Notes: generated by a model from the letters alone, not told the origin. Counted from the stretch's first letter, positions 45,626-55,659 are shown. The stretch is DNA of 64,000 nucleotides from Chitinophaga niastensis (GCF_003014755.1 NZ_PYAW01000001.1:1054001-1118000); one strand, 5' to 3'. Made by a program: numbers and translations.

Positions 45626-46570
45626 TTATTGTCCGCGATATACATGCGGAGATACACCACTGTGATTTTTAAAGAAGTGCGTAAAGTTCCCCGGATCTTC
45701 AAAACCAAGGCACCACGCTATTTCAGCGATCTGCCAATCGGTATGCATGAGTAACAGACGTGCTTCCAGCAGCATACGCTGACGGATATGTTCGCTGACG
45801 GTACGGCCGGTAGCTTGTTTTACGGAGGCATTCAAATGATTGGGATGTGTATTTAATACCTGTGCAAATTCTTTCGCAGTTTTCAGACCAAGCTGGTTGT
45901 GTGAAAATTCAATTGGAAATTGTTTCTCCAGTTTGTCTGTAAACCGATGCGCCAGCATTTGTGCTGCCGTAAGTTGTCTGGCTGGTTCTTTTGTTTGTGC
46001 GGAGAGCCGTTTGCCTTCCAGCATTAATAATTTAAGGTAGATAAGAATCGCTTCATGCTTAAAGGCAGCATTTTCTCTATATTCTCTTATTAATTGCCGG
46101 AAGATGGATTGCAGGTAGTTAGATTGTTCTGTTGTTAATGAAAACACTGCCCGTGCGCCCATTTGTAAAAGCGGATGCTGCAGCAGGTTTTCCTGGTGAT
46201 TGTGTTGTGATTCAAACAACAGGTCTGTAAACAGGCAATAGTAGCCTTCCTGTACTTTGGAAGTAGCACGCCAGGTTTTTACCTCATGTGGATTGATGAA
46301 AAGCAGCATTGGTCCTTCTATCTCATATCTGTCTTCTCCCATGGTGAAAATACCACTGCCTTTAGTGAAGAAACTTATTTTGTAGTAGTCGCGCCTGCTG
46401 GCTTTTACCTCATCCATACAAGGGTATTCCGACCGTTCGTGTACGGCAAAGCTGCCGCGAACCGGCGCTTTCGGCACTATTTCTTTGCGGGTATACAGCA
46501 ACAAATTGTCGTTGAAATCATCAATGGTTCTCAGTTCAATAGCGGCGGTTTTATTTGTAGGCATAACCAA
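45626..46570 (-). CDS. AraC-family transcriptional regulator
   Basis: The 314-aa protein has an N-terminal cupin-like sensing region (about 30-150, containing ISFFTKGSGIFTMGEDRYEIEG) and a C-terminal double helix-turn-helix of AraC type: FAQVLNTHPNHLNASVKQATG, then WQIAEIAWCLGFEDPGNFTHFFKNHSGVSP. It lies just before the aldo/keto reductase gene on the same strand, the usual regulator-target layout. The inducer is unknown. Confidence 0.92.
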   Translation of the reverse strand: MVMPTNKTAAIELRTIDDFNDNLLLYTRKEIVPKAPVRGSFAVHERSEYPCMDEVKASRRDYYKISFFTKGSGIFTMGEDRYEIEGPMLLFINPHEVKTWRATSKVQEGYYCLFTDLLFESQHNHQENLLQHPLLQMGARAVFSLTTEQSNYLQSIFRQLIREYRENAAFKHEAILIYLKLLMLEGKRLSAQTKEPARQLTAAQMLAHRFTDKLEKQFPIEFSHNQLGLKTAKEFAQVLNTHPNHLNASVKQATGRTVSEHIRQRMLLEARLLLMHTDWQIAEIAWCLGFEDPGNFTHFFKNHSGVSPHVYRGQ

Positions 46571-46949
46571 ATTTAAACAATTCCGGATTAATTTATGGGA
46601 TAGCTTCCTTGTGCTATGTTAAGTTTTACCGGCAATGATTGCCCTGGAAAGCCTGCCACTACTGATGTTTCAGAAAAAATGAAATACTGTTGCAAATTCA
46701 TTTTTGATTAATTTAAAAAAATTTCACAATTTGTTAACGCCTTTATCAACCAAAATCTTGTTATCATCAAGCCCTGATGATGCATATGTAGAGCGACCTG
46801 CCACATACGCCGAAGAACAAGAAATTTATATTTTATTGACGGAAATGCATTGCTTTGATTGCATGCATTTCCGTTTTTTTTTGAAGAAAATCTTATCAAC
46901 CACTGTCTAAATAGGATGAAAATCTTAAACATGTTATTAAATAATCGCC
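46571..46949. other. Gene-free region with an orphan terminator
   Basis: Between the AraC gene and a decayed glycosyltransferase fragment there is AT-rich DNA with no credible ORF. The only structured signal is a terminator hairpin at 46839-46882 that no annotated gene leads into, so a short unannotated transcript from 46700-46880 is possible. Confidence 0.4.
46839..46882 (+). terminator. Orphan intrinsic terminator
   Basis: ACGGAAATGCA pairs with its complement (11 bp) around a 14-nt loop and is followed by eight T. No gene lies upstream on the plus strand for over 2 kb. Confidence 0.7.
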
Positions 46950-47345
46950 GTACCTCCCTGTTCCTGCTATTGTTGTTTGTGTCCCCAAACAGGATAAAAG
47001 GAATACGATGATGATCTGCGATAATTATGGAGAGGCTGGCGCGCTGAACTACTACAATAATGGTAAAATGCCATCTGCCGTATGTTTTGATGCTGATTAC
47101 ATTTATTGGTTCCCAAAAATGGATACCATCGGTACATTGTTAAGGTGGGGAAGCATCCGGAGGGGGCTTATATGAAATACATTGGTCATGTTCAACAAAC
47201 GGGTGTGCTGAAAAACACACTGTCGCGGGAGCGATTGTATGGTGCTGATGTATATCTGCTCTCTGGCCTGTCGCCGGAGCTGCCGGTATTATTGCAGAAA
47301 GCACTCAGCGAAAAACAGCAAAGTTACCGGGGGATTGGGAAATGA
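46950..47345 (+). pseudogene. C-terminal remnant of a GT39/PMT-type membrane glycosyltransferase
   Basis: In one frame the stretch up to about 47130 reads MMICDNYGEAGALNYY...SAVCFDADYIYWFPKMDTI; a second frame then continues RYIVKVGKHPEGAYMKYIGHVQ...DVYLLSGLSPELPVLLQKAL to a stop at 47345. Joined with one frameshift near 47130, this resembles the soluble C-terminal domain of dolichyl-phosphate-mannose-type (GT39) glycosyltransferases. The membrane part is missing, so the gene is a remnant. It ends at the birA stop on the opposite strand. Confidence 0.5.
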
Positions 47346-48089
47346 TTATCGGGCGATGATAAATTCCACTTCTCCGAAGCGCAGCTGCATGATCTTTCCC
47401 TCTTTTTCAAGGCAGAGATGGCCATCGGGTAATACATCCCGGATGATGCCTTCAAAAAATTCATCGTCTTTGCGATAGAGACCTGGTTGCTGCCAGCGGA
47501 AAAGCTTTGCCTTATATTCATCCAGGATCTCTTCATAGTGGGCGGGATGTAGCTGCCGGATCCTTTTCTCCAGGGCAATACAAAGTTCTTTTGCCAGCGT
47601 AGCGGCATCCCTGGTTTTGCCGGTGATCTGTCTCAGGGAAACGGCATTGGGTAAATCGGCAGGAAATGAAGCCTGGTTGATATTGAGTCCGATGCCGATA
47701 ATGGCATATTGCCAGATATTTCCCCGTAAAACATTCTCTATCAGAATGCCTCCTGCCTTTCTGTCACGCCAGTAAATATCATTTGGCCACTTAATTATGG
47801 TTTCATCGCCGGCGTAGGAAGAGAGGAAATCGTGAGTGCCCAGGGCCACGGATATACTCAGCATAAATTGCCTTGAAAGCGGCAACATAGCCGGTTGCAG
47901 CGCAATACTGAGTGCGCTGATATCTCCGGGTTGTGCCAGCCATTGTTTCCCGCGTGTACCTTTCCCTGCAGTTTGGTTGCTTGTAAACCAGGCAGTACCG
48001 GATGTCACCTGGCCTGAATTTACCTGTTCCATGGCATAGTTATTGGTGCTGTCTATTTCGTCTAATATATAAAACGGGTGTCCTATCAC
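47346..48089 (-). CDS. birA: Biotin-[acetyl-CoA-carboxylase] ligase
   Basis: BirA attaches biotin to the carboxyl-carrier protein of acetyl-CoA carboxylase via biotinyl-AMP. Active-site segments are TAGKGTRGKQW (the biotinyl-AMP loop), IIKWPNDIYW and KAGGILIE. At 247 aa it lacks the N-terminal helix-turn-helix, so it is a group I ligase without repressor function. A C-terminal SH3-like domain is present (EGIIRDVLPDGHLCLEKEG). Confidence 0.95.
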   Translation of the reverse strand: MIGHPFYILDEIDSTNNYAMEQVNSGQVTSGTAWFTSNQTAGKGTRGKQWLAQPGDISALSIALQPAMLPLSRQFMLSISVALGTHDFLSSYAGDETIIKWPNDIYWRDRKAGGILIENVLRGNIWQYAIIGIGLNINQASFPADLPNAVSLRQITGKTRDAATLAKELCIALEKRIRQLHPAHYEEILDEYKAKLFRWQQPGLYRKDDEFFEGIIRDVLPDGHLCLEKEGKIMQLRFGEVEFIIAR

Positions 48090-48204
48090 ATGAATCTTTT
48101 TTAGTCTGATTTCCGGCCCGAAAAGTAATTCATTTTATTATTTAATTAACATTTGAAAGGCCCCGGGCGTGATATTTCTAGCGATTATATTACTGCTTGT
48201 TTAG

Positions 48205-48212
48205 TAACTTTG
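48205..48212 (+). promoter_or_regulatory. -7 box for rsfS
   Basis: TAACTTTG matches TAnnTTTG exactly, 36 bp before the likely rsfS start. Confidence 0.45.
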
Positions 48213-48248
48213 ACAATTAAAGATTATTTTTAACAAAAACGTGATTTA

Positions 48249-48653
48249 TTGGCACCCTTAACCGTTCTGAGCACGAGAAAGAAGGCGCAGTTACGCCTGA
48301 CCAGAGAAAGTGAAATTTTTACCACCATCATAAAGGCCATACAGGATAAGAAGGGGGAAAATATCGTATCCCTGGATCTACGCCAGATTCCTGAAGCCGT
48401 GGCCGATTTCTTTATATTATGTGAAGCCAATTCCGGCACCCAGGTGAAAGCCATTGCTGATTATGTGGCAGAGGAAGTAGAGAAGTATACAGATGAAGAG
48501 CCTTACAAGCACGAAGGGTTCGCATCACAGCATTGGGTACTGGTTGATTATGTAAATGTGGTTGTACATATCTTTCAGCCAGAAAACAGAAGGTTCTATA
48601 ACCTGGAGGAAATGTGGAGCGACGCTGATAGAATGGACCACAATGACGACTGA
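48249..48653 (+). CDS. rsfS: Ribosome silencing factor RsfS
   Basis: RsfS binds ribosomal protein uL14 and blocks subunit joining in poor growth conditions. The 134-aa protein has IIKAIQDKKGENIVSLDLRQIPE, VADFFILCEANSGTQVKAIADYV, and HWVLVDYVNVVVHIFQPENRRFYNLEEMW. The start is a TTG (48249) since no ATG is in frame nearby. ftsH follows after about 75 bp. Confidence 0.93.
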   Translation: MAPLTVLSTRKKAQLRLTRESEIFTTIIKAIQDKKGENIVSLDLRQIPEAVADFFILCEANSGTQVKAIADYVAEEVEKYTDEEPYKHEGFASQHWVLVDYVNVVVHIFQPENRRFYNLEEMWSDADRMDHNDD

Positions 48654-48729
48654 GCCAGGCAGTTATTCTGGAATTAAATTATTCATATTATTCTGAATGC
48701 AATAAACATCCGTAAAGGAGCGTAAGATT

Positions 48730-50757
48730 ATGGAAAAAGGAGGCAATAACTTCAACAAGGGTTCAGAGAAATCACCTAAGAAAGGACCGAAGTTCAACAT
48801 ATACTGGGTATATGCCTTTATTGGCGTAGCCCTGCTCGCAATGAACTTTTTTGATTTAAGATCCCCAACCAAAGAAATCAGTTTCCAGGAATTTCAGATT
48901 AAATACCTGAAACCCGGTGACGTTGATAAACTGGTTGTTGTAAATAAAAAGTACGTAGAAGTCTACATTAAACAGGATTCTTTAAAAGAGAGCAAGTTTA
49001 ACGAAGTTTCAAAAAGCAAATTTGGCGGTACTAACGTCGGTCCTCACTACCGCTTTACCATTGGTAGCGAAGAAAGCTTCAAAAAAGATATTGATAAAGC
49101 GCAGGAAGGTGTTCCGGTGGAAAACCAGGTGAAAATATCTTATGATGAACGTCAAAGCTGGTTTGAACCGATATTCCAATTATTATTACCTATCATTCTG
49201 ATCATAGGACTGTGGATATTGCTGATGCGTAAGATGGGCGGCCCTGCCGGTGGCAGTGGTGGTCCGGGCGGCATCTTCAATATTGGTAAATCCAAAGCTA
49301 CCCTGTTCGATAAAGGCACCCGCGTAAATATCACATTTAACGATGTGGCCGGCCTGGACGAAGCGAAGGTAGAGGTAATGGAAATCGTGGATTTCCTGAA
49401 GAATCCAAAAAAATATACTGCACTGGGTGGTAAAATTCCGAAAGGCGCATTGCTGGTAGGTCCTCCAGGTACAGGTAAAACGCTGCTGGCTAAAGCAATG
49501 GCTGGTGAAGCGCAGGTTCCTTTCTTCTCTATGTCCGGTTCTGATTTTGTGGAACTGTTTGTAGGTGTGGGTGCCAGCCGTGTACGTGACCTGTTTAAGC
49601 AAGCCCGTGAAAAAGCACCTTGTATCATATTTATTGATGAAATTGATGCCATCGGTCGTGCAAGAGGCAAGAACGTGATGATGAGCAACGATGAGCGTGA
49701 AAACACCCTGAACCAGCTGCTGGTAGAAATGGATGGTTTCGGAACAGACAGTGGTATCATTATCCTGGCTGCTACCAACCGCCCTGATGTACTGGATAGC
49801 GCGTTATTGCGTCCGGGTCGTTTTGATCGTCAGATCTCTATCGATAAGCCGGATCTGGCAGGAAGAGAAACTATTTTTGAAGTGCACTTAAAGCCTATCA
49901 AAACTTCTCCTATCCTCGATGTGAAGAAACTGGCATCTATGACACCTGGTTTTGCCGGTGCTGATATTGCCAACGTATGTAACGAAGCTGCCCTGATTGC
50001 TGCCCGTAAAGGCAAAACACAGGTAGAAATGGATGACTTCAATGATGCGATTGATCGTGTGATTGGTGGTCTGGAAAAGAAAAACAAGATTATCTCTCCG
50101 GAAGAAAAAGAAGTAATCGCTTACCACGAAGCAGGACATGCTATTTGTGGCTGGCACCTGGAACATGCTAATCCGCTGGTAAAAGTAACAATTGTACCGC
50201 GTGGTGTTGCAGCCCTGGGATATGCACAATATCTTCCTAAAGAACAATATTTGTATAACACCGAACAGCTGCTGGATGATATCTGTATGACGCTCGGTGG
50301 ACGTGCAGTAGAAGAACTGGTATTCGGTAAAATATCTACCGGCGCACAAAACGACCTGCAGGTAATTACCCGTATGGCCTACGCTATGGTAACCGTATAC
50401 GGTATGAATGATAAAGTTGGTAACGTATCTTTTTACGATCCTAACAGTGATCAGGCATTTACGAAACCTTACTCTGAAGAAACATCCAAGATGATTGATG
50501 ATGAAGTAAGAAAACTGATTGCAACCGCCTACATCAGAACCAAAAACCTCCTCACTGAAAAGATTGATCAGGTGAAAGTACTGGCGCAGGAACTGTTAAA
50601 GAAAGAAGTTTTATACCAGGCAGATCTGGAAAGACTGATCGGTAAACGTCCTTACGACGTTCACAGAGAACACCAACTGAATAAAGAAGGTATGACTACT
50701 GATGGTGTTCATCCGTCAGATATCATCAACCCTTCTCCTTCACCAGCAAATGCGTAA
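48730..50757 (+). CDS. ftsH: ATP-dependent zinc metalloprotease FtsH
   Basis: FtsH is a membrane-anchored hexameric AAA+ protease for quality control. The 675-aa protein has two N-terminal transmembrane segments (about 25-45 and 142-160) around a periplasmic domain, the AAA+ Walker [14 protein letters not shown], Walker [11 protein letters not shown], the second region of homology ([21 protein letters not shown]), and the zinc motif HEAGH in the peptidase domain. Complete. The LUD gene follows after 8 bp. Confidence 0.97.
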   Translation: MEKGGNNFNKGSEKSPKKGPKFNIYWVYAFIGVALLAMNFFDLRSPTKEISFQEFQIKYLKPGDVDKLVVVNKKYVEVYIKQDSLKESKFNEVSKSKFGGTNVGPHYRFTIGSEESFKKDIDKAQEGVPVENQVKISYDERQSWFEPIFQLLLPIILIIGLWILLMRKMGGPAGGSGGPGGIFNIGKSKATLFDKGTRVNITFNDVAGLDEAKVEVMEIVDFLKNPKKYTALGGKIPKGALLVGPPGTGKTLLAKAMAGEAQVPFFSMSGSDFVELFVGVGASRVRDLFKQAREKAPCIIFIDEIDAIGRARGKNVMMSNDERENTLNQLLVEMDGFGTDSGIIILAATNRPDVLDSALLRPGRFDRQISIDKPDLAGRETIFEVHLKPIKTSPILDVKKLASMTPGFAGADIANVCNEAALIAARKGKTQVEMDDFNDAIDRVIGGLEKKNKIISPEEKEVIAYHEAGHAICGWHLEHANPLVKVTIVPRGVAALGYAQYLPKEQYLYNTEQLLDDICMTLGGRAVEELVFGKISTGAQNDLQVITRMAYAMVTVYGMNDKVGNVSFYDPNSDQAFTKPYSEETSKMIDDEVRKLIATAYIRTKNLLTEKIDQVKVLAQELLKKEVLYQADLERLIGKRPYDVHREHQLNKEGMTTDGVHPSDIINPSPSPANA

Positions 50758-50765
50758 ATAGTGAT

Positions 50766-51401
50766 ATGAAGATTTCTCCTGCCAAGGAAAATATTCTGAA
50801 GAGAGTACGGAATGCGTTAAGTCAGTCAGTACAGTTGCCCTTCCCGAATTCGGAGGGCAACTCGTCTGTTTTCAGAACTGAGAATGAAAGCCTGGAATTA
50901 AAGTTTGCAGAAGAGTTTACCCGTTTGCAGGGAAAATTTGTTTTCTGTACAAGTAAGGCAGAGCTGATGGATAGTTTGCGTGCACTTTGCGAAAACAAGG
51001 AATGGCACAACGTTTACTGTCAGACGCCGGCACTGCTGAAAACATTACATCAGGAAGAGTTACCGGTTTTGAATCAGGGTGACATGCATGTAGCAGATGC
51101 TGCAATTACAGATTGTGAATACCTGGTAGCCCGCACCGGAACAGTGGTGCTGAGTGCAGCACAGCCAAGCGGCAGAGCGTTGCCGGTATATGCACCTGTA
51201 CATATCATGATTGCCTACACACACCAGTTGGTATTTGACCTGAAAGATGCGCTCAATAAGTTGAAAGATAAATATGGCAACGATTTTCCGTCTGCTGTAT
51301 CCTTTGCAACGGGGCCTAGTCGCACGGCGGATATTGAAAAAACGCTGGTAGTAGGGATTCACGGTCCCAAAGAAGTATACGTATTTTTAGTAGACGAATA
51401 A
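50766..51401 (+). CDS. LUD (LutC/YkgG-like) domain protein
   Basis: The 211-aa protein has the LUD domain of lactate-utilisation proteins: the late motif YLVARTGTVVLSAAQPSGRALPVYAPVH and SFATGPSRTADIEKTLVVGIHGPKEVYVFL. In LutC/YkgG these mark a small NADH-linked or adaptor subunit; the LutA and LutB partners are not nearby. It is 8 bp after ftsH, so it probably reads through from that gene. Confidence 0.85.
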   Translation: MKISPAKENILKRVRNALSQSVQLPFPNSEGNSSVFRTENESLELKFAEEFTRLQGKFVFCTSKAELMDSLRALCENKEWHNVYCQTPALLKTLHQEELPVLNQGDMHVADAAITDCEYLVARTGTVVLSAAQPSGRALPVYAPVHIMIAYTHQLVFDLKDALNKLKDKYGNDFPSAVSFATGPSRTADIEKTLVVGIHGPKEVYVFLVDE

Positions 51402-51405
51402 TAAT

Positions 51406-51499
51406 AAGCTTTTAGCCTTTAGCTATTAGCTTTTAGAGATCTGAGCGACATTAACAGCGCTTTTTCTGCTAAAAGCTAACAGCTACTTGCTAAAAGCTT
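51406..51499. repeat. Fold-back repeat 5 between the LUD gene and lpxH
   Basis: Imperfect arms built on AGCTTTTAGC repeats (left AAGCTTTTAGCC...TTAGCTTTTAG, right CTAAAAGCTAAC...GCTAAAAGCTT) enclose a 30-nt spacer. Sequence is unrelated to the other fold-back repeats. Confidence 0.7.
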
Positions 51500-51512
51500 C
51501 ATAATTTTAAGC

Positions 51513-52331
51513 ATGGATATCCATTTACCTGCCAATAAGAAAATATATTTTGCCTCCGATTTTCACCTCGGTGCTCCCAATGCTGCTGCCAGCAGGGAGC
51601 GCGAAAAGCTGCTCCTGCAATGGCTGGATCAGATTGAACATGATGCGCAACACATCTTCCTGGTAGGCGATATTTTTGATTTCTGGTTCGAATACAAACA
51701 CGTAATCCCCAAAGGTTATATCCGTATATTAGGCAAGCTGGCTGTGCTGAGCGATAAGGGTATTGGCATCTCCGTATTCATCGGGAATCATGATATGTGG
51801 ATGAATGGATATTTTGAAGAGGAATTAAATATTCCGGTTTACTACGAACCGCAAACTTATAATATTGCAGGGAAAAAATTCTATATAGGCCATGGAGACG
51901 GCTTAGGCCCCGGTGATCATGGGTATAAATTGCTGAAAAAAGTTTTCAGAAACCCTGTTTGTCGTTGGTTGTTTTCCGCTATGCATCCGGCATGGGGCAT
52001 TTCACTGGCAAACTATTTTAGCCGCAAAAGCCGCTCTGCTACCGGGCAGCAACTGGAACACTTTTTAGGCGCAGAAAACGAATGGCTGGCGATTTACAGC
52101 AAAGAGATATTACAAACAGCACACTTCGATTATTTCATATATGGTCACCGGCACCTGCCGCTTGACATTTCACTGAGTGATAACAGCCGCTATATAAACC
52201 TTGGTGACTGGCTCAATTATTTTTCCTATGCCGTTTTTGATGGTAACAATGTAACATTGAAATTTTTCACAGAAGCTGGTGAAAAGGCTGCCAGATCAGG
52301 CGTCCAGGATCTCGTGCAGGATAGGCGGTGA
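51513..52331 (+). CDS. lpxH: UDP-2,3-diacylglucosamine diphosphatase (LpxH)
   Basis: LpxH is the metallophosphatase that makes lipid X in lipid A synthesis. Metal-binding motifs are ASDFHLG, VGDIFDFWFEY, IGNHDMW, GHGDGLGPGDHGY and YGHRHLP. The 272-aa length is normal. Its 3' end overlaps recO, which converges on it, by 36 bp. Confidence 0.93.
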   Translation: MDIHLPANKKIYFASDFHLGAPNAAASREREKLLLQWLDQIEHDAQHIFLVGDIFDFWFEYKHVIPKGYIRILGKLAVLSDKGIGISVFIGNHDMWMNGYFEEELNIPVYYEPQTYNIAGKKFYIGHGDGLGPGDHGYKLLKKVFRNPVCRWLFSAMHPAWGISLANYFSRKSRSATGQQLEHFLGAENEWLAIYSKEILQTAHFDYFIYGHRHLPLDISLSDNSRYINLGDWLNYFSYAVFDGNNVTLKFFTEAGEKAARSGVQDLVQDRR

Positions 52332-53033
52332 ATGCATTTCAGTGAAATCCGGTAAGTGTAGCCGAAAAAAATCCAAATAAGCATACAGTAATTTTCTTCT
52401 TCTCTCTTTATTCATCGTTATATCAGCGAGGTGCTGCACTGCTGTACATTGAAACAGCTGATCCGTCAACTCGCTGCTGGTAGGGTCCAGGTGATCAGGA
52501 TGGTGTGGTGGCAAATCAGAAAAAGTTCCTTCCAGCAAATCGAGGTAAGGTGTATATTCCGAGAAGCGACCATTGAGCCGGAAACCCAGGTGTTCACCGA
52601 GTTTCAGCGTAAAATATAATGGCAGATTGGCTACTATCGGCAGTGCTGATACATCCAGCAGTTGCAGGATATTTTCTGTGAAGTAGTACAGATCGAGGTG
52701 TTGCTCCGGTTGCTTCAAACATTTTTGCAGTAACTCTATCATGTAAAGCGCTACTGTACTCTTTACCACATTAAAATGTACTGTGCTGTAAATATATCCC
52801 AGCTTAAATTCTGAGATCCGCTGCAGATTTTTTATTTCATTGTGATACACAACCAGTTCCAGGATATTTCCGGGTTGCAGCAAATTCCCTTTGGCAGCTT
52901 TGGGTTTGGAAGAGCGTACGCCATTCACGATGTATGATTGTACGCCAAACAGTTCCGTGAACATACTCACGATCAGGCTGGTGTCTCCATACTTTATGTT
53001 GCGTAATACGATGCCGCGTGTTTTATGTAGCAT
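52296..53033 (-). CDS. recO: DNA repair protein RecO
   Basis: RecO loads RecA onto SSB-coated DNA with RecR. The 245-aa protein has an N-terminal OB-fold (TRGIVLRNIKYGDTSLIVSMFTELFG) and the family segment LLQPGNILELVVYHN, with a helical C-terminus. The zinc cysteines of some RecO proteins are not evident. It converges on and overlaps lpxH by 36 bp. Confidence 0.87.
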   Translation of the reverse strand: MLHKTRGIVLRNIKYGDTSLIVSMFTELFGVQSYIVNGVRSSKPKAAKGNLLQPGNILELVVYHNEIKNLQRISEFKLGYIYSTVHFNVVKSTVALYMIELLQKCLKQPEQHLDLYYFTENILQLLDVSALPIVANLPLYFTLKLGEHLGFRLNGRFSEYTPYLDLLEGTFSDLPPHHPDHLDPTSSELTDQLFQCTAVQHLADITMNKERRRKLLYAYLDFFRLHLPDFTEMHSPPILHEILDA

Positions 53034-53193
53034 TTTTTGCTCCTCGCTTTTGCTGTTTGCTTTTTGTAGTGTAATAAAGATTGCAATTTAGCCAAAAGCA
53101 GCTTATCAATTATAGCATTAGCAAAATGCTAAAGTCTAACAGCCAATAGCAATTTTATTTACCTTTACGCCCATTACTAAATTGAAAATCCTT

Positions 53194-55602
53194 ATGTGGC
53201 AACGTTTAGCAGGCTTTGTGCTAAAATATCGGTTATCGCTTCTTGTTCTATTGCTCGCCGGCACCGGGGTGATGGGTTATTTTGCCAGTAAGGTACAGTT
53301 GTCGTATGACTATGTAGCAACGATCCCGCATGATAATCCCAAATTTCTTGAATACCAGGAATTTAAGAAGAAATTTGGCGGAGATGGGAATGTACTGATG
53401 CTCGCAGTGCAATCGGATAAATTCTTTCAGGCTGATTTTTTCAAAGATTATGTACAGCTGAACAAAGACATGAAAAATGTTTTTGCGGTAGAGAATATCA
53501 TGAGTGTGCCAATGGCCATCAATCTGATAAAGAATGATAGCACGCAGAAGCTGGAAGCAGGATTACTTTTCAAGGGTGATCTTTCCAACCAGGTGGTGAT
53601 TGACAGTTTATCCCGCGTTTTTAAAACGCTCCTGTTTTATAAGGGACTGCTGTATAATCCTGATACACATGCCTATCTCATGGCTATTTATGTGAACAAG
53701 GATGTGTTTAATTCTCCTAAAAGAACAGCTGTGGTGGCTGATATTACCAAACTGGCAAAGGCATTCCAGGACAAGCGGCATACAGAAGTATATTTGAGTG
53801 GGTTGCCACTTATTCGTACAGCCATGGCCGTTAAGGTGGCTGATGAGCTGAAGCTGTTCCTCAAAATATCTTTCCTGTTAACCGGGTTAATATTATTCCT
53901 GTTCTTCCGTTCCTTTGGTGCAGTACTCATGTCCATGATTGTGGTGGCTATTGGGGTAATATGGTCAGTAGGTACCATTGTACTGATGGGTTATAAGATA
54001 ACGTTGCTGACGGGTTTAATTCCTTCGCTTATTGTAGTGATAGGGATACCCAACTGCGTGTATTTCCTGAGTAAATACCATACGGAATATGCCAAACATG
54101 CCAACAAAACCCGCGCACTGATACGTATGATACAGCGCATGGGTATTGTAACCCTGTTTACAAACCTTACTGCTGCTATTGGTTTCGGTGTATTTTGTTT
54201 TACGAATAGTGCTATTCTTAAAGAGTTTGGCGTGGTAGCAGGATTGAACATCATGTTTATCTTCATGATCTCTTTCATCTTCCTGCCCTCTGTATTAAGT
54301 TATTTGCCGGCACCTAAGAGTAAGCACACCACTTACCTTGATAATGGCTTCTTTGGTGGTATTCTGAACTTCCTTACCCAATTAGTGTTTAAGTACCGTC
54401 CGTGGGTATACCTGGTAACGGCAGCGCTGGTAGTGGCGTCTATTGTGGGTATGGGCAGGTTACGATCTGTTGGTTATATGCTGGATGATATTCCTCACAC
54501 GGATAAATTGTATACCGATCTGAAATTTCTGGAGACGAATTTCAAAGGCGTGATGCCATTGGAAATAGCCGTGGATACCAAAAAGAAGAACGGGGTGATC
54601 AACCTGCAAACGTTGAATAAACTGGATGAGTTGACGCAACTGATTTCTTCACAACCGGATTTTGGCAGACCCTTATCAGTAGTGGAAGGTATTAAGTTTG
54701 CGAAGCAGGCTTATTACAATGGTGATAGCTCTAATTTTGCGGTACCTAATCAGTTTGATCTTGGTTTCCTGGCGCCTTATCTGCGTATGAAGGGAGGAAA
54801 TACTGCTGGTCCTGCTTCTACGTTTTCCAAGCTGGTATCTTCCTTTATGGATAGTACCAAACAGGTAGCGAGATTAAGTGTAAATATGAAGGATGTGGGA
54901 TCGCAAAAGCTACCGATATTAATGGATTCGCTGGCGCCTAAAGTGACCGCCATTTTTGATACTGCGCATTATAAAGTAACCTTTACCGGTACCAGTATTA
55001 TATTCCAGGAAGGAACACGGTTTATCATCAATGGTTTGATGGAAAGTATTTTGCTGGCTTTTGTACTGATCATGTTATGTATGTTGTACCTGTTCCGTTC
55101 ATGGAGGATGCTGATCATATCGCTGATACCAAATGTGATACCGCTGATAGTAACTGCCGGTGTAATGGGCTGGGTGGGCGTTTCATTGAAACCGTCTACT
55201 GTATTGGTGTTTAGTGTGGCATTGGGTATAGCCATTGACGTTACTATTCGTTTCCTGGTTAATTTCAAGCAGGAGTTGCCCCGCCATGATTATGATATCA
55301 GTGCTACGGTAAAACAAACGATTCACGAAACAGGGTTGAGCATTATCTATACTTCTGCTATTTTGTTTGCCGGATTTATGATCTTTAGTTTTTCTGAATT
55401 TGGTGGTACCAAGGCATTGGGCTGGCTTACCTCGCTTACACTGGTGGTGGCTATGATTACTAACCTGACTATATTGCCGGCTTTACTGCTGTGGATGGAG
55501 AAGGCTTTGCTGAAGAAGGCGAAGAAAAAGGAATTATGGAAAACGCTGGATGACGAGGAAGATATTGATATGGCGCAGTTGGGAATAGACGATAAAGAGT
55601 AG
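53194..55602 (+). CDS. RND/MMPL-superfamily exporter
   Basis: The protein of about 800 aa has two halves, each with one N-terminal helix, a periplasmic loop and five further helices, the RND/MMPL (patched-like) layout. Segments of the first half include FLFFRSFGAVLMSMIVVAIGVIWS and LIVVIGIPNCVYFLSKYHTEY; the second repeats this at LALGIAIDVTIRFLVNF-like VALGIAIDVTIRFLVNF. The C-terminus is acidic (LDDEEDIDMAQLG). It may export lipids or hydrophobic compounds; the substrate is unknown. ATG 53194 is preferred to an in-frame TTG at 53182. Confidence 0.88.
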   Translation: MWQRLAGFVLKYRLSLLVLLLAGTGVMGYFASKVQLSYDYVATIPHDNPKFLEYQEFKKKFGGDGNVLMLAVQSDKFFQADFFKDYVQLNKDMKNVFAVENIMSVPMAINLIKNDSTQKLEAGLLFKGDLSNQVVIDSLSRVFKTLLFYKGLLYNPDTHAYLMAIYVNKDVFNSPKRTAVVADITKLAKAFQDKRHTEVYLSGLPLIRTAMAVKVADELKLFLKISFLLTGLILFLFFRSFGAVLMSMIVVAIGVIWSVGTIVLMGYKITLLTGLIPSLIVVIGIPNCVYFLSKYHTEYAKHANKTRALIRMIQRMGIVTLFTNLTAAIGFGVFCFTNSAILKEFGVVAGLNIMFIFMISFIFLPSVLSYLPAPKSKHTTYLDNGFFGGILNFLTQLVFKYRPWVYLVTAALVVASIVGMGRLRSVGYMLDDIPHTDKLYTDLKFLETNFKGVMPLEIAVDTKKKNGVINLQTLNKLDELTQLISSQPDFGRPLSVVEGIKFAKQAYYNGDSSNFAVPNQFDLGFLAPYLRMKGGNTAGPASTFSKLVSSFMDSTKQVARLSVNMKDVGSQKLPILMDSLAPKVTAIFDTAHYKVTFTGTSIIFQEGTRFIINGLMESILLAFVLIMLCMLYLFRSWRMLIISLIPNVIPLIVTAGVMGWVGVSLKPSTVLVFSVALGIAIDVTIRFLVNFKQELPRHDYDISATVKQTIHETGLSIIYTSAILFAGFMIFSFSEFGGTKALGWLTSLTLVVAMITNLTILPALLLWMEKALLKKAKKKELWKTLDDEEDIDMAQLGIDDKE

Positions 55603-55614
55603 AAAATTTAATAT

Positions 55615-55659
55615 AAAAAAAGCAGCCCTTCTGATTTAATCAGGAGGGCTGCTTTTTTT
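55615..55659. terminator. Bidirectional terminator after the exporter gene
   Basis: AAAAAAAGCAGCCCT pairs with AGGGCTGCTTTTTTT, extended inward by a second pairing TTCTGATT/AATCAGGA. A-run and T-run flank it. Confidence 0.85.
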
